This document shows, one piece after another, positions 30,755 to 42,142 of a stretch of DNA of 64,000 bases. Source of the DNA: Nansenia antarctica (Eukaryota > Chordata > Actinopteri > Argentiniformes > Microstomatidae); NCBI GenBank assembly GCA_963989245.1, contig OZ022355.1, forward strand, positions 23,748,809 through 23,812,808, read 5' to 3'. Position 1 is the stretch's first letter, and each line of letters starts with the position of its first letter. The translations under genes were made by a program, and so were the position numbers. The notes beneath the pieces are model-generated. The model was given only the letters and a program-made list of their open reading frames with translations, made no database searches and was not told the DNA's origin.

Positions 30755-32938
30755 GTTTTGTTTTGTGATCAAGATTTTTTATTGCTTTTATCAACACATA
30801 ACAATGACAATACAGAACAAGAAGGGAGGTGAGGGAAAAAAGAAAGAAAACAAAAAAGAAAAGGGGTAGTGTAGCAGACAAGTCACAGCCAAATAGTAGA
30901 AATACAACACAATCCGGATTGGGGTAAATGGAAAATCAAATCATAGAGCAGTCAGGTTAGTCAAGTTCAATGAATAAGCCTTCCACGCATCAACTGTACT
31001 GGGCCTTGCTTTGTTCAATCTGGCCGTTGTACACTCAAGATTCACAATCCTCTGTAAAGAGTAAAACCAAAAAGTGTTCATACTGAAATCAGGTGTCATC
31101 CAATGTTGAAGAATAGTTTTTTTTGCAGAGGTGAAACCAGCAAATAGCATTTTCTTTTGCGTAATACTTAAATCGAAATCAGAGTCATCATTGAGCAAAC
31201 ATAAACATGGATTAGGAACATAGTCAATCTTAAATAACTTGGACATTACAGAATTTACATGGTTCCAAAAATTGGCCACGACTGGACACTCCCAGAACAT
31301 ATGGAGAAATTAACCCGTTGTGGGGGTAGGGCAGAATTGACAGTAGTAGTTGGGTTGTAGTTTCATTAAGTATCTTCTATATGGTGTAGCATAGGCCCTG
31401 TGGATGACTTTAAAATGAATTAACTGATGAGCTAAGTTTTTGGACGTTGAATTGGGATTAGACCATTGTGTCCCAGTTTGGGTGGAAATCCAATTCACCA
31501 AGCTCTCGGCTCCATAAAGCCTCAACCGCAAGTGGTTTTTTAATTGCGTCCATTAGATTGCGATATATTCTGAATCAGGGGCGGATTTAGGATCGTAGGA
31601 GATCCGGGGCTTAGCCCAGAGGGAGAATGTAATGTGCGCGTGCGGAGCGCGCCGGAAAATTTTGCCTTCAACCTTCAACTTACCACCACCTTAAAGCAGA
31701 CAAAAGGCACTGGAGAACACATATACATTCACACCCTTTAATGAAGCAAACTAATTGTGGTGGTTCTGGGCACAGAGGGAGGTCAGCACACGTAGCTCCC
31801 CCTGTCAGTCAGTCACCATCATTTATATTTGTATAGAATTACATAATTGATGGGCTGAGGCTAGTTATGTTACAGTATGTATATCAGGGCAGACTCTGTG
31901 CTCACCACTTATATTGTATTTAGAGTCTTGTCCTGTGTTATATGACGATATATTACATGCATTGTTGGCCTGTGTATAGTACTGTGAAATCAAATCCCCC
32001 CTGGGACATTAAACAAACTTAGTTAGTTAGCGTTACATCTTAGGATAGATTTGAGTCATGTTCTGTATACATACATACTACCATAAGGGCATACTTAATG
32101 TGGTTACTCCATGTTTACTAGCTGTAACATTAACGTTACATCATTCTTTTTCACTTGTTACTCAGTCAACCAGAGTGCAGATATCAAAGACTATCAGCCT
32201 GTTATTCACTTTATTTGTATAAGTATTATCCTTTGTTTGATTTCTTACCATGTACCGTAACAGTACCTTGCTATGTTTCATTTTCATTATAACATAACGT
32301 TATGTTATGATAGCCAGCTAGCATCAGCAAACCGGAAAAGTAGTGTCAGTGAGTCAGTCACCTTTCTAATAAGATTCACAAACCTGAAACATCATCTATG
32401 TCATCACTGCTGGTGATGTCATTCTTGCTGCTGATACTGCTGCTGCAACAGTTCTTGGCGCTTGTTTTGTTGAAAACAACTTTGGGATATCCATCCTTAC
32501 AATTTTGCAAGTCAGGCACTGATTGAGATCACTTCTTCTTCAGGGCAGGGCAGGCTACGCAGTACGCAGGCTAATGTCGCGCAGCTGCTGCCTCTCTGTT
32601 GGACTCCGGTACTGCACGTTACTCAAGATTTTTTTTTCTTCTTTTTTTTTAAAAGTAAAACATTCGGGGCTTTTCAGAAAACATCCGGGGCTTGAGCCCC
32701 AGTAGCCACCCCCTAGCGCCGCCCCTGTTCTGGATACACAGCCACGAGAGGTTGGGGTATGTTCAATCCAGGCTATCATGGGGTGAGTTGGAAGTGGGGA
32801 GCGCCAAGGCGCTCCATAGGCCTTGAGTGAGGACCTCAGCTGTAGATAGACAAAATAGGATGACGCTGGAAGGACAAACTTAGTTTGGAGGTGCTGAAAT
32901 GAAACTAGGCCATCATTGTCATACAGGTCTCTGAGAGT
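30755..32938 (-). mobile_element. Tx1/L1-type LINE, 5'-truncated, interrupted by a hAT MITE
   Basis: Flanked by a 16-bp direct repeat GAAATCCAGGATTTTT (about 30,738-30,753 and 32,939-32,954). On the minus strand it encodes the ORF2 C-terminus: a TLRDLYDNDGLVSF-like segment at the 5' end, LRLYGAESLVNWISTQTG, YYCQFCPTPT and HMFWECPVVANFWNHV (a Cys/His motif), stopping at 30,941. An in-frame TAA at 31,310 breaks it. The 3' untranslated region ends AATAAAAAATCTTG with an A-rich tail. A 1.15 kb hAT element splits it. Confidence 0.85.
31576..32727. mobile_element. 1.15 kb non-autonomous hAT element
   Basis: Starts CAGGGGCGGATTTAGGATCG and ends CTAGCGCCGCCCCTG. The 8-bp flanks are TTCTGAAT (31,568-31,575) and TTCTGGAT (32,728-32,735), with one mismatch. 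Internal pieces GGGGCTTAGCCC and GGGGCTTGAGCCCCAG are inverted-repeat-like. It encodes nothing recognisable. It is inserted in the Tx1/L1 LINE. Confidence 0.88.
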
Positions 32939-33079
32939 ATTGAAATCCAGGATTTTTCACATCAGTGGTCACTGACGCGATTTTCCGAGTGCACGCTATT
33001 AATGCAGAGCGGCGATGTTTTATATAAGGTGATCAAATACCAACATATCCTGATGCTACAGCTGCAGCAGAACATGGGG

Positions 33080-33137
33080 AACTACAGCACTGAACATAGG
33101 TTACAGTAATATACATGTGACTGACAGATACGCCCAA

Positions 33138-33178
<41 letters not shown>

Positions 33179-34109
33179 GACGGGGTGTATCTTTTCATGA
33201 ATCACTCTCAGCTGGATGGCTCACGTTCATTTATTCTGTAGAAAACAGTGCATCAAATTCTGGACACGGGACTTGCAGGGTCATCGAGCTACATTCGCAT
33301 CAGTGGTTAAGAATGAACTGAGCATACAGTAGTCACTCATACTACACAAATTATAACAATAATATGAAACAAAAATACAAAATGTGTAGACTACATAAAT
33401 CTTCACTTGTGTGATCATATAGTGGTATTCATTTAACAACAACAACAAGAAATCATAACATCCAAATGCATGGAAAAACCACGCACTTGGAATACGCATG
33501 CGCACCACGTGCAACAATGGCTGCAACCTGACTGCTAGGTAAGCCGCGAGCGTGTTGCAAACTAGCGAGGTGGAAGACCCAACCTCATACAATACGGTCT
33601 ACTAACAGAACAACAGACATATAATAACACAACAATAATAATATTACCTGTAGAAAACAGTGCATCAAATTCTGGACACGGGACTTGCAGGGTCATCGAG
33701 CTACATTCTAAAATGATGTTACACACGGACATTCACGTTAGCGCCATCATTGTTAACAACAGAAAACTCACATTAACAAACTTGTGATATGTTCCAAACT
33801 AACATACTATGAATGGGAAACTCAAAACAGCTATCTTACTTATCAAACATTCAAATAAAACATAGGTACATTATTAATCTCTTAAATTATATGCGATCTC
33901 AGACCCTGCAGAAAACATGACCTTACCGCATCAGTGGTTAAGAATGAACTGAGGGAGATCATGTTACGTCCCGTGCAATTGCACTGTCCAGCTATATTTA
34001 CACAGCATCCGGGTCACGGACACACCCCGGATATACCACGTCATTAAACCCCTAGAGGGCGCAGTTTATACCTATTTTAGCTATAATTGAACTTGACCTT
34101 TCTACTCCG

Positions 34110-34160
<51 letters not shown>

Positions 34161-34294
34161 GAAAGATAATCAGCTCATTGAATATGAAGTACACAAGAGT
34201 ACACACAGAACCGGGAACGCGCATACAGCACTGAACAACATCCGTAGAATATAAACTTGTGACTGACAGTCACATACACACACATACACACACA

Positions 34295-34333
<39 letters not shown>

Positions 34334-34400
34334 AAAGATTATCAGCTCATCAATATGAAGTAGGCCTACATGAGAGTACACGCACAAAACGGGCTAATTA
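33080..34400. repeat. About 190-bp tandem segment with (AC)n microsatellites
   Basis: Outside the LTR-like insert, the unit TACAGCACTGAACA ... GTGACTGACAG ... (AC)n ... GAAAGATTATCAGCTCAT recurs at about 33,080, 34,225 and 34,335. (AC)n blocks are at 33,139-33,174, 34,115-34,158 and 34,272-34,331. Confidence 0.75.
33176..34114 (+). mobile_element. Candidate solo LTR inside an (AC)n microsatellite
   Basis: TGTGACGGGG at 33,176 and CCGTTACA at 34,114 are near-inverted ends, and both flanks are (AC)n, so a short target duplication cannot be seen. A 60-bp segment (CAGTGCATCAAATTCTGGAC ... CGAGCTACATTC) occurs twice (33,236-33,295 and 33,649-33,708), as does GCATCAGTGGTTAAGAATGA. No coding sequence. 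It may instead be a different kind of insertion. Confidence 0.5.
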
Positions 34401-34571
34401 ACTGTTTACACAAGTAAAATCACAGTGTGACAGTCAGATGAAGCATTCGCTAAACAATCAACAGCAAGGTAATGCATCAGCTGAGTTAAAGAAAACCAAC
34501 TTTTACCTTTGATGACACCTTTGAGTCCTGTTTTCCCATACCTCCGCCGTTCTGTTTGTGATGATTTTAGA

Positions 34572-34766
34572 TTATTTTTGCACTGCGCATATTGCCCTGT
34601 AATTAGACCATGCGACCACAGCTTCCGTGTGTCTCTTATTGTCCAAATGTTCCCTGAATTTTAGCTGCATGTTTTTCCAGCATGTAAATCCGTTGTCAAT
34701 AAAAATTCGACTCCAATTCTTTCCCCCTGCCAATAAAACGTTGTTAAAGAGATTGGAGAGACGCAA
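34572..34766 (-). pseudogene. hAT transposase TTF-finger fragment (tentative)
   Basis: A 64-codon frame includes NGFTCWKNMQLKFREHLDNK and RHTEAVVAW, which resemble the Trp-rich, His-containing end of a TTF zinc finger in DUF4371-type hAT transposases. No Cys pair is seen upstream in frame. It may belong to an old element with ends near 30,636 (GGTTGGGTACCG) and 35,040 (CGGTACCAACGG), but those ends are too diverged to assert. Confidence 0.4.
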
Positions 34767-35244
34767 AGGAGAGGGATTTCCTGAAATCCATATTTCCCGC
34801 TAAATTCAGACCAATCACAAAACTGTTTTGCAAGCGCGTTGCCTCGCACTTGTTGAGAGCTATTCAGTCTCGGATTACATGCACTGAGTGGAAGTTTAAC
34901 AGGCGATGTCACGTGCGGTTGACTTTTGCATGTAACGTCCGTTTCGGACACCAGGGGGCGACAGAGGAACCGAAACGAGGCACCGAAATCTCTGTTGCAA
35001 TTCGGTTCGGTAGGTACCGAATGTAAAGTAACCGGTACCAACGGTTGTCTTATATTCGGGTCAATATGGTAACTATGAACTAGATTGCTTAAATTGCAGC
35101 ATCGCAAACGATTCAACATATAATATTTTTTAGTTTCAGAATAGAATAAATCCCTCTGAAATTGTCTCAATATAGCCTACATCATGTAACGTTACACTTA
35201 TTTGATTAAGTTAATTAATGGTATGCTTTGGCTGTATTCCTGTA

Positions 35245-37195
35245 GGAGCTTTGTTGAAATTCCTGAGTGGGCCCCCACCTCCAGCTGATGTGACAACCCA
35301 GCCACCTCCTCAAGTAGATCCTACTACTGCTGCTGGTGAGTAATGTTTCATACTTTATACTGTGTTATGTAGGAGCACAATTATTTGTGTGACATTGCAG
35401 ATATACAGTATGTCCGTTTAAGGTAAAGGTCTGGTTATTATATATTATCTCATATGTCTGCTTGAAGGTCCTTCTACTCAAGAGGACCCTGACCCAGGTC
35501 CTTCTACTCAAGTTTGTTCTACTACTGCTGGTGAGAGAAAAATAATGTTTCATAGTTTACTCTGTGTTATTGTCATGTGTATGTCATGTGTGACATTGCA
35601 GGACATTAATAGTGTCTTATATGTCTGTTTAAAGGTCCTTCTACTCAGGCTGTACCTGAAACAGAGCCTTGTCCCACAGTTGAAGCCAGCCAAGCTCCAC
35701 CCCCTGACCCAGCTGCCAGCCAAGCTCCACCTCCTGACCCAGCTGACTGGCCCTCTGTCTTATCAGACACAGTAAGAACTGATCTTGTGAGCAGAGGTCC
35801 ACTACAGCCTAAATCTGACTACACCTTCCCCAAAAGAGAAGATGCCAGAGCATGCCACTACCACTACTTCTTTAGAACATTGGTGAATGGTGAGACAATG
35901 AGGGGAAGCTGGTTGACGTATTCCCCCAAAAGCAAAAGCACTTTTTTTTGTTTTTGCTACAAATTGTTTTCTCGAAAATAACATAATTTAGGGGGCGCTT
36001 AGGTGGCGTAGCGGGTTAAGCGTTGACCATGTAACCGGTCCCCGGTTCGATTCCGTCCGGGGACATATCCTGCATGTCATCCCTCCTCTCTCTCTCACCC
36101 ATCCTTCCTGTCTAAATCTCTACTGTATCTGTCAATAAAAAATAAAAAAATATGAGTGGGACTGCCCCACTCAGAAAAAATAACTTAAAAAGAAAGAACA
36201 TAATTTAGTCAAAGGGGGGGTAAGTGATTGGAAGAATGCACAATCTTTCTTGAAAACCCATGAGAGCTCACCTGAACACACCAAGCATATGGCAGCCTAG
36301 AAGGAGTTAGATTTGCGTCTCAAAAAGGGGGGAGACGATAGACAGGCAGGAAGTGTCACTACTAGAGGCTGAGAAGAGGCGTTGGAGGGATGTTCTTACT
36401 CGTTCAGTGGCCATCATCCAATCTCTAGCACAGAGAAACATCGCTTTAAGAGGATCAAGTAAAGCAAAGATCCAGCATGTCAGCAAACTTATGCAGTCAT
36501 CTGAAAAAAAATGCAGTTAGATAGCCGTTGATCTACTCGGGAAGACACAGAGATTCCTTGCCGACTACAGAGTCACAGGTTTCCACAGCAGCTCAGTTTG
36601 ACTACGAGTCATGTGATGAGCCTCTCACAGATGCGTTGAAGAGGTTAGAGGTGACATTCTTTAACACTGTTGTAGATGCGGCCAAATCGTCTGTTGAGGA
36701 AAGGTTTGTCTGTCTGTCTGTCCGAGGTGAGAGACAAGTTCAGTGTGCTGAAAAACGTTACTAATCTGACACACATGATGAACTGTCAAGTCAGTGTGAG
36801 ACACTTCGTGCTGCTCTAACAACAAACCGTGATCCTGACATCAACGGTAGGGAGCTAGCCCAGGAATTAACAAACGTACCACAATTGCCTTCACCCAATA
36901 TGTCCCTGCTGGACTTCCTATCATTCATTCACACCCAGCGTTTGAAAGAGGTTTACCCCCAATCTCTGGACAGCCCTTCGTATTGCGTTAACCCCTACCA
37001 GTAACTGTAGCCAGTGCAGAGAGGAGCGTTTCAAAGTTAAAACTAATTAAAACGTACTTACGATCCACAATGTCCCAGGAGCGTCTCACTGGCCTTGCGA
37101 TTCTCAGTGTGAATCATAAAATAAGTGAGAGAATCTCATACAATGATGTAATCAATGATTTTGCTGCTATGAAGGCACGTAGAGTCAAGATCTAA
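35245..37195 (+). pseudogene. Internally deleted hAT (DUF4371-type) transposase
   Basis: Small exons with good splice signals (35,245-35,335; 35,467-35,531) encode Pro/Thr-rich repeats (GPSTQ). A larger exon from 35,637 encodes DWPSVLSDTVRTDLVSRGPL, then the TTF finger (RACHYHYFFRTLVNGETMRGSW; FCYKLFSRK). A SINE interrupts it at 35,992. Beyond the SINE the family sequence continues (HESSPEHTKHM), then jumps to the C-terminal region (YESCDEPLTDALKRLEVTFF) and the dimerisation domain (ERSFSKLKLIKTYLRSTMSQ), ending in TAA near 37,195. The catalytic middle is deleted and several frameshifts are present. Confidence 0.85.
35992..36196 (+). mobile_element. tRNA-derived SINE inserted in the hAT exon
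   Basis: Flanked by a 12-bp direct repeat AACATAATTTAG (35,980-35,991 and 36,197-36,208). The head has A- and B-box-like motifs (GGCGTAGCGGGTTAAGCG; CCCCGGTTCGATTCCG). The body is CT-rich and the tail is CTGTCAATAAAAAATAAAAA. Such internal RNA polymerase III promoters define tRNA-derived SINEs. Confidence 0.9.
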
Positions 37196-37245
37196 TATAT
37201 AGGCTACTGTGAGTTATACTGAGAATTAAAGAAATATAGGCTACT

Positions 37246-37420
37246 GTGATTTATGCTGAGAAATATACTGTTATTTATATTGAGAAATATACTGTGATTT
37301 ACATTGAGAAATATACTGTGATTTATATTGAGAAATATACTGTGATTTATATTGAGAAATATACTGTGATTTATATTGAGAAATATATTGAGAAATATAC
37401 TGAGATATATACTGTGAACT
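37246..37420. repeat. 24-bp minisatellite
   Basis: About seven units of ATTGAGAAATATACTGTGAT plus TTAT. The open frame of repeating EKYTVIYI is a by-product of the 24-bp period. Confidence 0.9.
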
Positions 37421-37439
37421 ACTGTGGGCTATACTGCCA

Positions 37440-38022
37440 AATCAGCGGCGGCTGGTGAGTTTTTTATTTTGTTATTTTTCTATTTTCTAAAGATGCCATT
37501 GAAAATGTGAATTTTATGTTTATATTTAAAGGAGAATAAATCCATATTTTTGTTGCAATTCTACCTGGACTGGATAAACGATTTTGTTGGTTTGAATATT
37601 TGGATGTGCGTCAAAACCCCTGTCTTGCCTGGACGGTGGTTACTAAATAGTTTGAAGCCACTACAGGCCAAATGTAGATATCTGCCTAACTCTACTCTCC
37701 TAACACTGCTGATTCACTGTGCATTATTGCCTATGCCATCAGCCTATCAGAATGCTTGTTACATTCCAAAATCACTATCTGCCCAAGTCATCTCTTTGAC
37801 ATAGGCATTGTTGACACTACCTACAAAGATGGCCCAGTGACCAGGACTGGGTTGCACCAATTTGGCGTAAGTCATTACTAAATGCAGGCATTTAGTAGTA
37901 ACTAAACCCCTAGTTGTTACTAGCTAGTTTCAAACAAGTTGTTTACTAATTTCGGTTGCACCACACCACTCTTTTGCCAATCTTAGCTAGTAAATACTTA
38001 GTAATGTGCAAGTTGTTACTAA
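37440..38022. other. Non-coding; possible hAT end at 37,443
   Basis: CAGCGGCGGCTGGTGAG at 37,443 looks like a hAT terminus, but no partner end was found. 37,853-37,965 has two copies of GGTTGCACCA, resembling a common fish MITE. No gene. Confidence 0.4.
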
Positions 38023-38630
38023 TGGCGCTTTTCCACTATAGGGCCAACCCGGATCGACCAGGGCTGGCCCTGTTCTTTTGCCTTTCTCCACTGCCAACCG
38101 AGCTGAACCAGGCCACAGTACCATTTTTAGTTCCTGTTCGGGATGGGTAGCGAAAGTTGGGCAAAGGTACTTTTTTGCCAGGCTGCGTGTGATGTGTGAC
38201 GCTGCACACCGTTGATTGGTCAATGGAAATCGTCATCCCATGTTCATAGATTTCTTCGCTAGCCGCCATTTTTAAATACCACAACAGATTTCGCTCTCGG
38301 AAAATGTCACTTATGGCGCTTTTCCACTACCGGGCTGATGCGAGCCGAACCGGGCCGCATTTGTATCCGACCCGTGCCGTACTTTCAGAAACGCTTCTCT
38401 ATTATACGGAGCGACCCGGGACTGTAGGAGGAGTTACGTGTCATAAGAATGCGATAAGAATTATGTCAAAATGCAGCATTATCATGCACAGATCAGCCTT
38501 AAAACATGTAACGTTAAGTGCCTGTTACTTGCCGCTTTCAGTTCGTCACATCAACGGGGGAAATGCGAGATAAACTCAGTTGAACGGAAAGTCCTAAAGT
38601 GTTTTAGCCTTCCCCCTTTCCACTGGTAAT
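38023..38630. repeat. Two partial MITE copies sharing TGGCGCTTTTCCACTA ends
   Basis: ATGGCGCTTTTCCACTA begins at 38,022 and again at 38,313, each followed by a GGGC...CCGGG-rich stretch (GGGCCAACCCGG; GGGCTGATGCGAGCCGAACC). Around 38,620 CCCCTTTCCACTGG may be a third edge. Dispersed fish repeats of this look exist, but family and exact ends are uncertain. Confidence 0.55.
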
Positions 38631-39126
38631 AAGGAATTGGCAAGAATAGATCGATATAAATAGATCAACATTTAAAAACAGATGAAGAGAATGATTACAA
38701 TATAGAGATAAAAGTGTTATTACTGGAACTGTATTCTATTAGCGGGATAATGCACTCTCTCTATTTCGGGCTAAACTGTGCAGTGTAGCCGGCGTCCTGG
38801 TTCCTCCAGCAACCGGACACTTCAATAAATAACAACAAATATGTAATATGTAAATATATAAATATTAAATAATATGGAAAGGGGTGATCGCAGTTTTAGA
38901 AGCATGTAACGTTAATGTAAACCCCTAAAAAAAAGTTCGGAAAGGCTTTTTTGTTGATTATTCCTCCCCTTTAATAATACCAATTGGTATTGTATTTTAT
39001 ATTGTTGGAAAGCCTGATTAGTCACCTTTACAACGAGGTACAACTTGTAAGGATCATGCATTTGTGGAATGAGCAACACAGCTAAACGTGTGGGTAGCGG
39101 CCCAAAAATATTTGCCAAAATCCCCT

Positions 39127-39733
39127 ATTCTTCTGTTGGTATTCACTCTCGTTTTGAGTTGCTTGGTGGATTGGATGATTGCACTCTCCCACAGTAATAA
39201 GGAAAAAACAACACATATTGGCCATTTTTACACTTTATTCATTTAACATTGTCAGGGACCTCAGTAGTGTGTGGAAGATCCATACGCAGTCACAACAGTT
39301 TGCCACCTCGTCCTCATGCTGGTCACCAGCCTGGTCACACACTGCTGTGGGACGGCATCCCATTCCTCAACTAGGATTTGCCGCAAGTCAGCCAACATGG
39401 TTGCGTTGGTCACTCTGGCACGTACAGCATGCCCAAGCTCATCTCACAAGTGTTCAATTGGGTTGAGGTCTGGACTCACGGCAGGCCATTCCACCCTCTC
39501 CACTCCCAAATACTGGAGGTGCTCTGTGATGATCCTGGCTCTGTGGGGGCGAGCGTTGTCATCATGGAGGATGGAGTTAGGTCCCAGATTCTGGAGATAT
39601 GGGATTGCCACTGGCCCCAGAATATCATTCCTGTCAATTAGGTGCCATTCAGGTGCCAGTCACACACCTGTGACTGACATACACCTGCCAGCACATGAAG
39701 CTCAAAACGAGAGTGAATACCAACAGAAGAATA
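39127..39733 (-). mobile_element. Tc1-like transposon remnant with about 35-bp inverted ends
   Basis: Left end TATTCTTCTGTTGGTATTCA and right end TGAATACCAACAGAAGAATA are perfect inverted repeats extending about 35 bp and starting at TA, the Tc1/mariner target. Between them the minus strand encodes the C-terminal third of a Tc1 transposase: NDILGPVAIPYLQNLGP, HDDNARPHRAR (second catalytic Asp) and SPDLNPIEHL (catalytic Glu, DD34E type). An in-frame TGA at 39,444-39,446 replaces the Trp expected after HL. The first two-thirds of the gene is deleted. Confidence 0.9.
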
Positions 39734-40630
39734 TTTCAAAATAAAATAAAAAATCACTTGTATGAGACCAGTGTCACTGCAGTCCATAGTGGATGCTATC
39801 TTTTCCAGAGGCAGTGATAGACCAGGGGTGTACAGGAGGTTATTGATAAGACAGTAAGTTATAGACGATTTTGCAGTATTTCTGTGTGTGTCTGTGTATT
39901 TGCCTTGGAATTCGGCTGCCATCTTTTTCTCCAAGGCTGCAATTCTCTTTTATATCAGCAGAGGTAGCAAGGGGACACACACTGTGCTCAACCTTCAGGC
40001 TTCAGTGCTGAATTAGATACAGTATAAGACTGATAAGTATGTAACATAATGTGTTTATATATAGGCTATATATAGAAATAGGGATACATAAGATATGGAT
40101 ATGTACAGACAGTTATGAAAATGATAAACTGTACAGTATGTCTCCCAATCCCTTCAGATTTGTTGGAGCTGAGTTTTTTTTTTCACCCAAGTTCCATGCA
40201 ATAGTGATAAGATATTATGATATGTGTAGCATATGTACAGTTATGAATGATACACTGCACAGTATGTACCTATCAAGCTGTGTGGTATTACATGGGTACC
40301 GCAGCAAAGTAGTTCATCAACGAATATTATATAACAAACGGATATTTATAATATTGTATATAATGTCTTTTTTGTATATCACTGTAGACCACCTTGTAGT
40401 AGTAGCCAATTGCAGAGTGTATTAATTATTTTGTTTGTTTGAATCCTCACTGTGTTCATGTTGTGCAGTGAACAAACAATTGTTGGGTGAATAAACTGTC
40501 TCTTGCCGGCATGTAATTAGTAGGCAATTGTTTATCACAGACGAATCCTGACAATTGATGGTTGATGCATGGGGGAGGGTCATCTTATTCTCAATGATCT
40601 CTTTCTGATCGTTTCCGATCACCACACAAA
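39734..40630. other. AT-rich non-coding stretch
   Basis: No gene, RNA or mobile element recognised. Short frames, for example at 40,051-40,425, have no domain. It ends abruptly at the truncated start of element C (about 40,631). Confidence 0.45.
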
Positions 40631-41797
40631 GGATGCCCTGCAGACATCGATGACGTGAGACAACATATCCAGAAGCTATTGGCTGGGGGCATCATCAAAG
40701 AATCCAGAAGCCCATATGCTTCACCAATAGTCGTTGTCAGAAAGAAAAATGGAGCGATCCGGATGTGTATCGACTACCGTACACTGAACAGCCGAACTGT
40801 CCCTGACCAGTACACCACGCCCCGGATCGACGAGGCTCTGGATTCTCTGTCTGGCAGCAAATGATTCTCTGTCCTAGACTTGAGGAGTGGCTACTACCAA
40901 TTAGCTATGAACGAAGAGGACAAGGAAAAAACTGCGTTCATCTGTCCTCTCGGATTCTATGAGTTTGAAAGAATGCCCCAAGGCATCACAGGAGCGCCTG
41001 CAACCTTCCAAAGGTTGATGGAGAAAGCAGTCGGAGACATGAACCTCCTCCAAGTACTGGTCTATCTCGACGACCTGATCGTTTTTGGCAAGTCACTGGA
41101 AGAACACGAGGAGAGACTCCTGAAAGTCCTCGACCGACTCCGAGAAGTTGGCCTCAAGATCTCGATCGACAAATGCCACTTCTGTCAGACAAAGGTCAAA
41201 TATGTCGGCCACATCGTCTCGTGGTGTTGCTGCCGATCCGGGAAAGATCGAGGCTGTCACCGCCTGGCCTAGGCCCACCAACCTGAAGACATTGCAGTCG
41301 TTCCTGGATTTCTGTGGATATTATCGTAGATTCATCCACAACTACTCACCCATTGTCCGTCCCCTTACGGAGTTAACGAAGGGGTACGCCCCCACCCAGC
41401 GTGGGAAAAGACCTGGAAAGGGAAAAAGTGAGGTGTACCTGGATGAGCGAGAACCCTTCGGAGAGAGATGGGACCAGTCGTGCACTGAGGCCTTTGAGAA
41501 AATCAAACACTGCCTCACCAACGCCCCAGTCCTGGCGTTCGCAGACCCCAGCAAACCTTACACCCTGCATGTGGATGCTAGTCTGGCCGGCCTCGGCGCA
41601 GTGCTCTATCAGGACTACCCAGAAGGCCTGAGGCCAGTGGCATTCGCCAGCCGAAAGTTGAGCTCTTCAGAACGGAACTACTACATCCACCAGCTAGAGT
41701 TCTTGTCACTGAAGTGGGCCCTCGTCGAAAAGTTCCACGACTATCTATATGGAGCCCGTTTCACGGTACGTACAGACAACAATCCTCTGACGTATGT
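40631..41797 (+). pseudogene. pol: Gypsy element C pol, part 1: reverse transcriptase and start of RNase H
   Basis: Starts abruptly (5'-truncated) just before DIDDVRQHIQKLLAGGIIKE. It shows RT motifs (KKNGAIRMCIDYRTLN; LRSGYYQLAMNEEDKEKTAF; QVLVYLDDLIVFG) and the RNase H start (LHVDASLAGLGAVLYQ; RTDNNPLTY). Lesions: a TGA at 40,862-40,864 in place of Trp (SGSK*FSVLDL) and a one-base frameshift near 41,220. Element B is inserted after LTYV at 41,797, and the frame resumes at 46,494. Confidence 0.92.
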
Positions 41798-42030
41798 TGT
41801 TGTGTACCTACTGTGGTTAGTAGGCTACTCAAATAAACACGGAGAAACGGACTGTAGTTTACTAGCTTCTTTACTTGGAGTAATGACCACGTTACATTGC
41901 ATGTCACGTCCTACATAGGAATGCTGGGAGGTACGTCCAACAGGTACGTAATAACGTAGTGACGTAACGTACTCAGGCCAGGTAGAATAAACAATGCTAG
42001 AGCAATAGATGCAAACCCAAATACTCTACA
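41798..42030 (-). repeat. 3' LTR of Gypsy B
   Basis: 233 bp; identical by eye to 46,256-46,488. Confidence 0.95.
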
Positions 42031-42142
42031 ACTCCTCCCCTTCTAGATAACAACAACATTAAACACCATAGCATTTACTAGGTTGAACATAACTAACAAT
42101 ACCCTTGCTTTAAACGGATAACTAAACACACTAGTGTCTTAT

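Noticed and set aside
30636..35050. One large element bounded by GGTACCG-type inverted ends
   Set aside because: GGTTGGGTACCG on the left and CGGTACCAACGG on the right look related, but similarity is short and no target duplication could be matched.
39638..39934. 98-codon minus-strand frame beside the Tc1 remnant
   Set aside because: It crosses the Tc1 end and has no recognisable domain.
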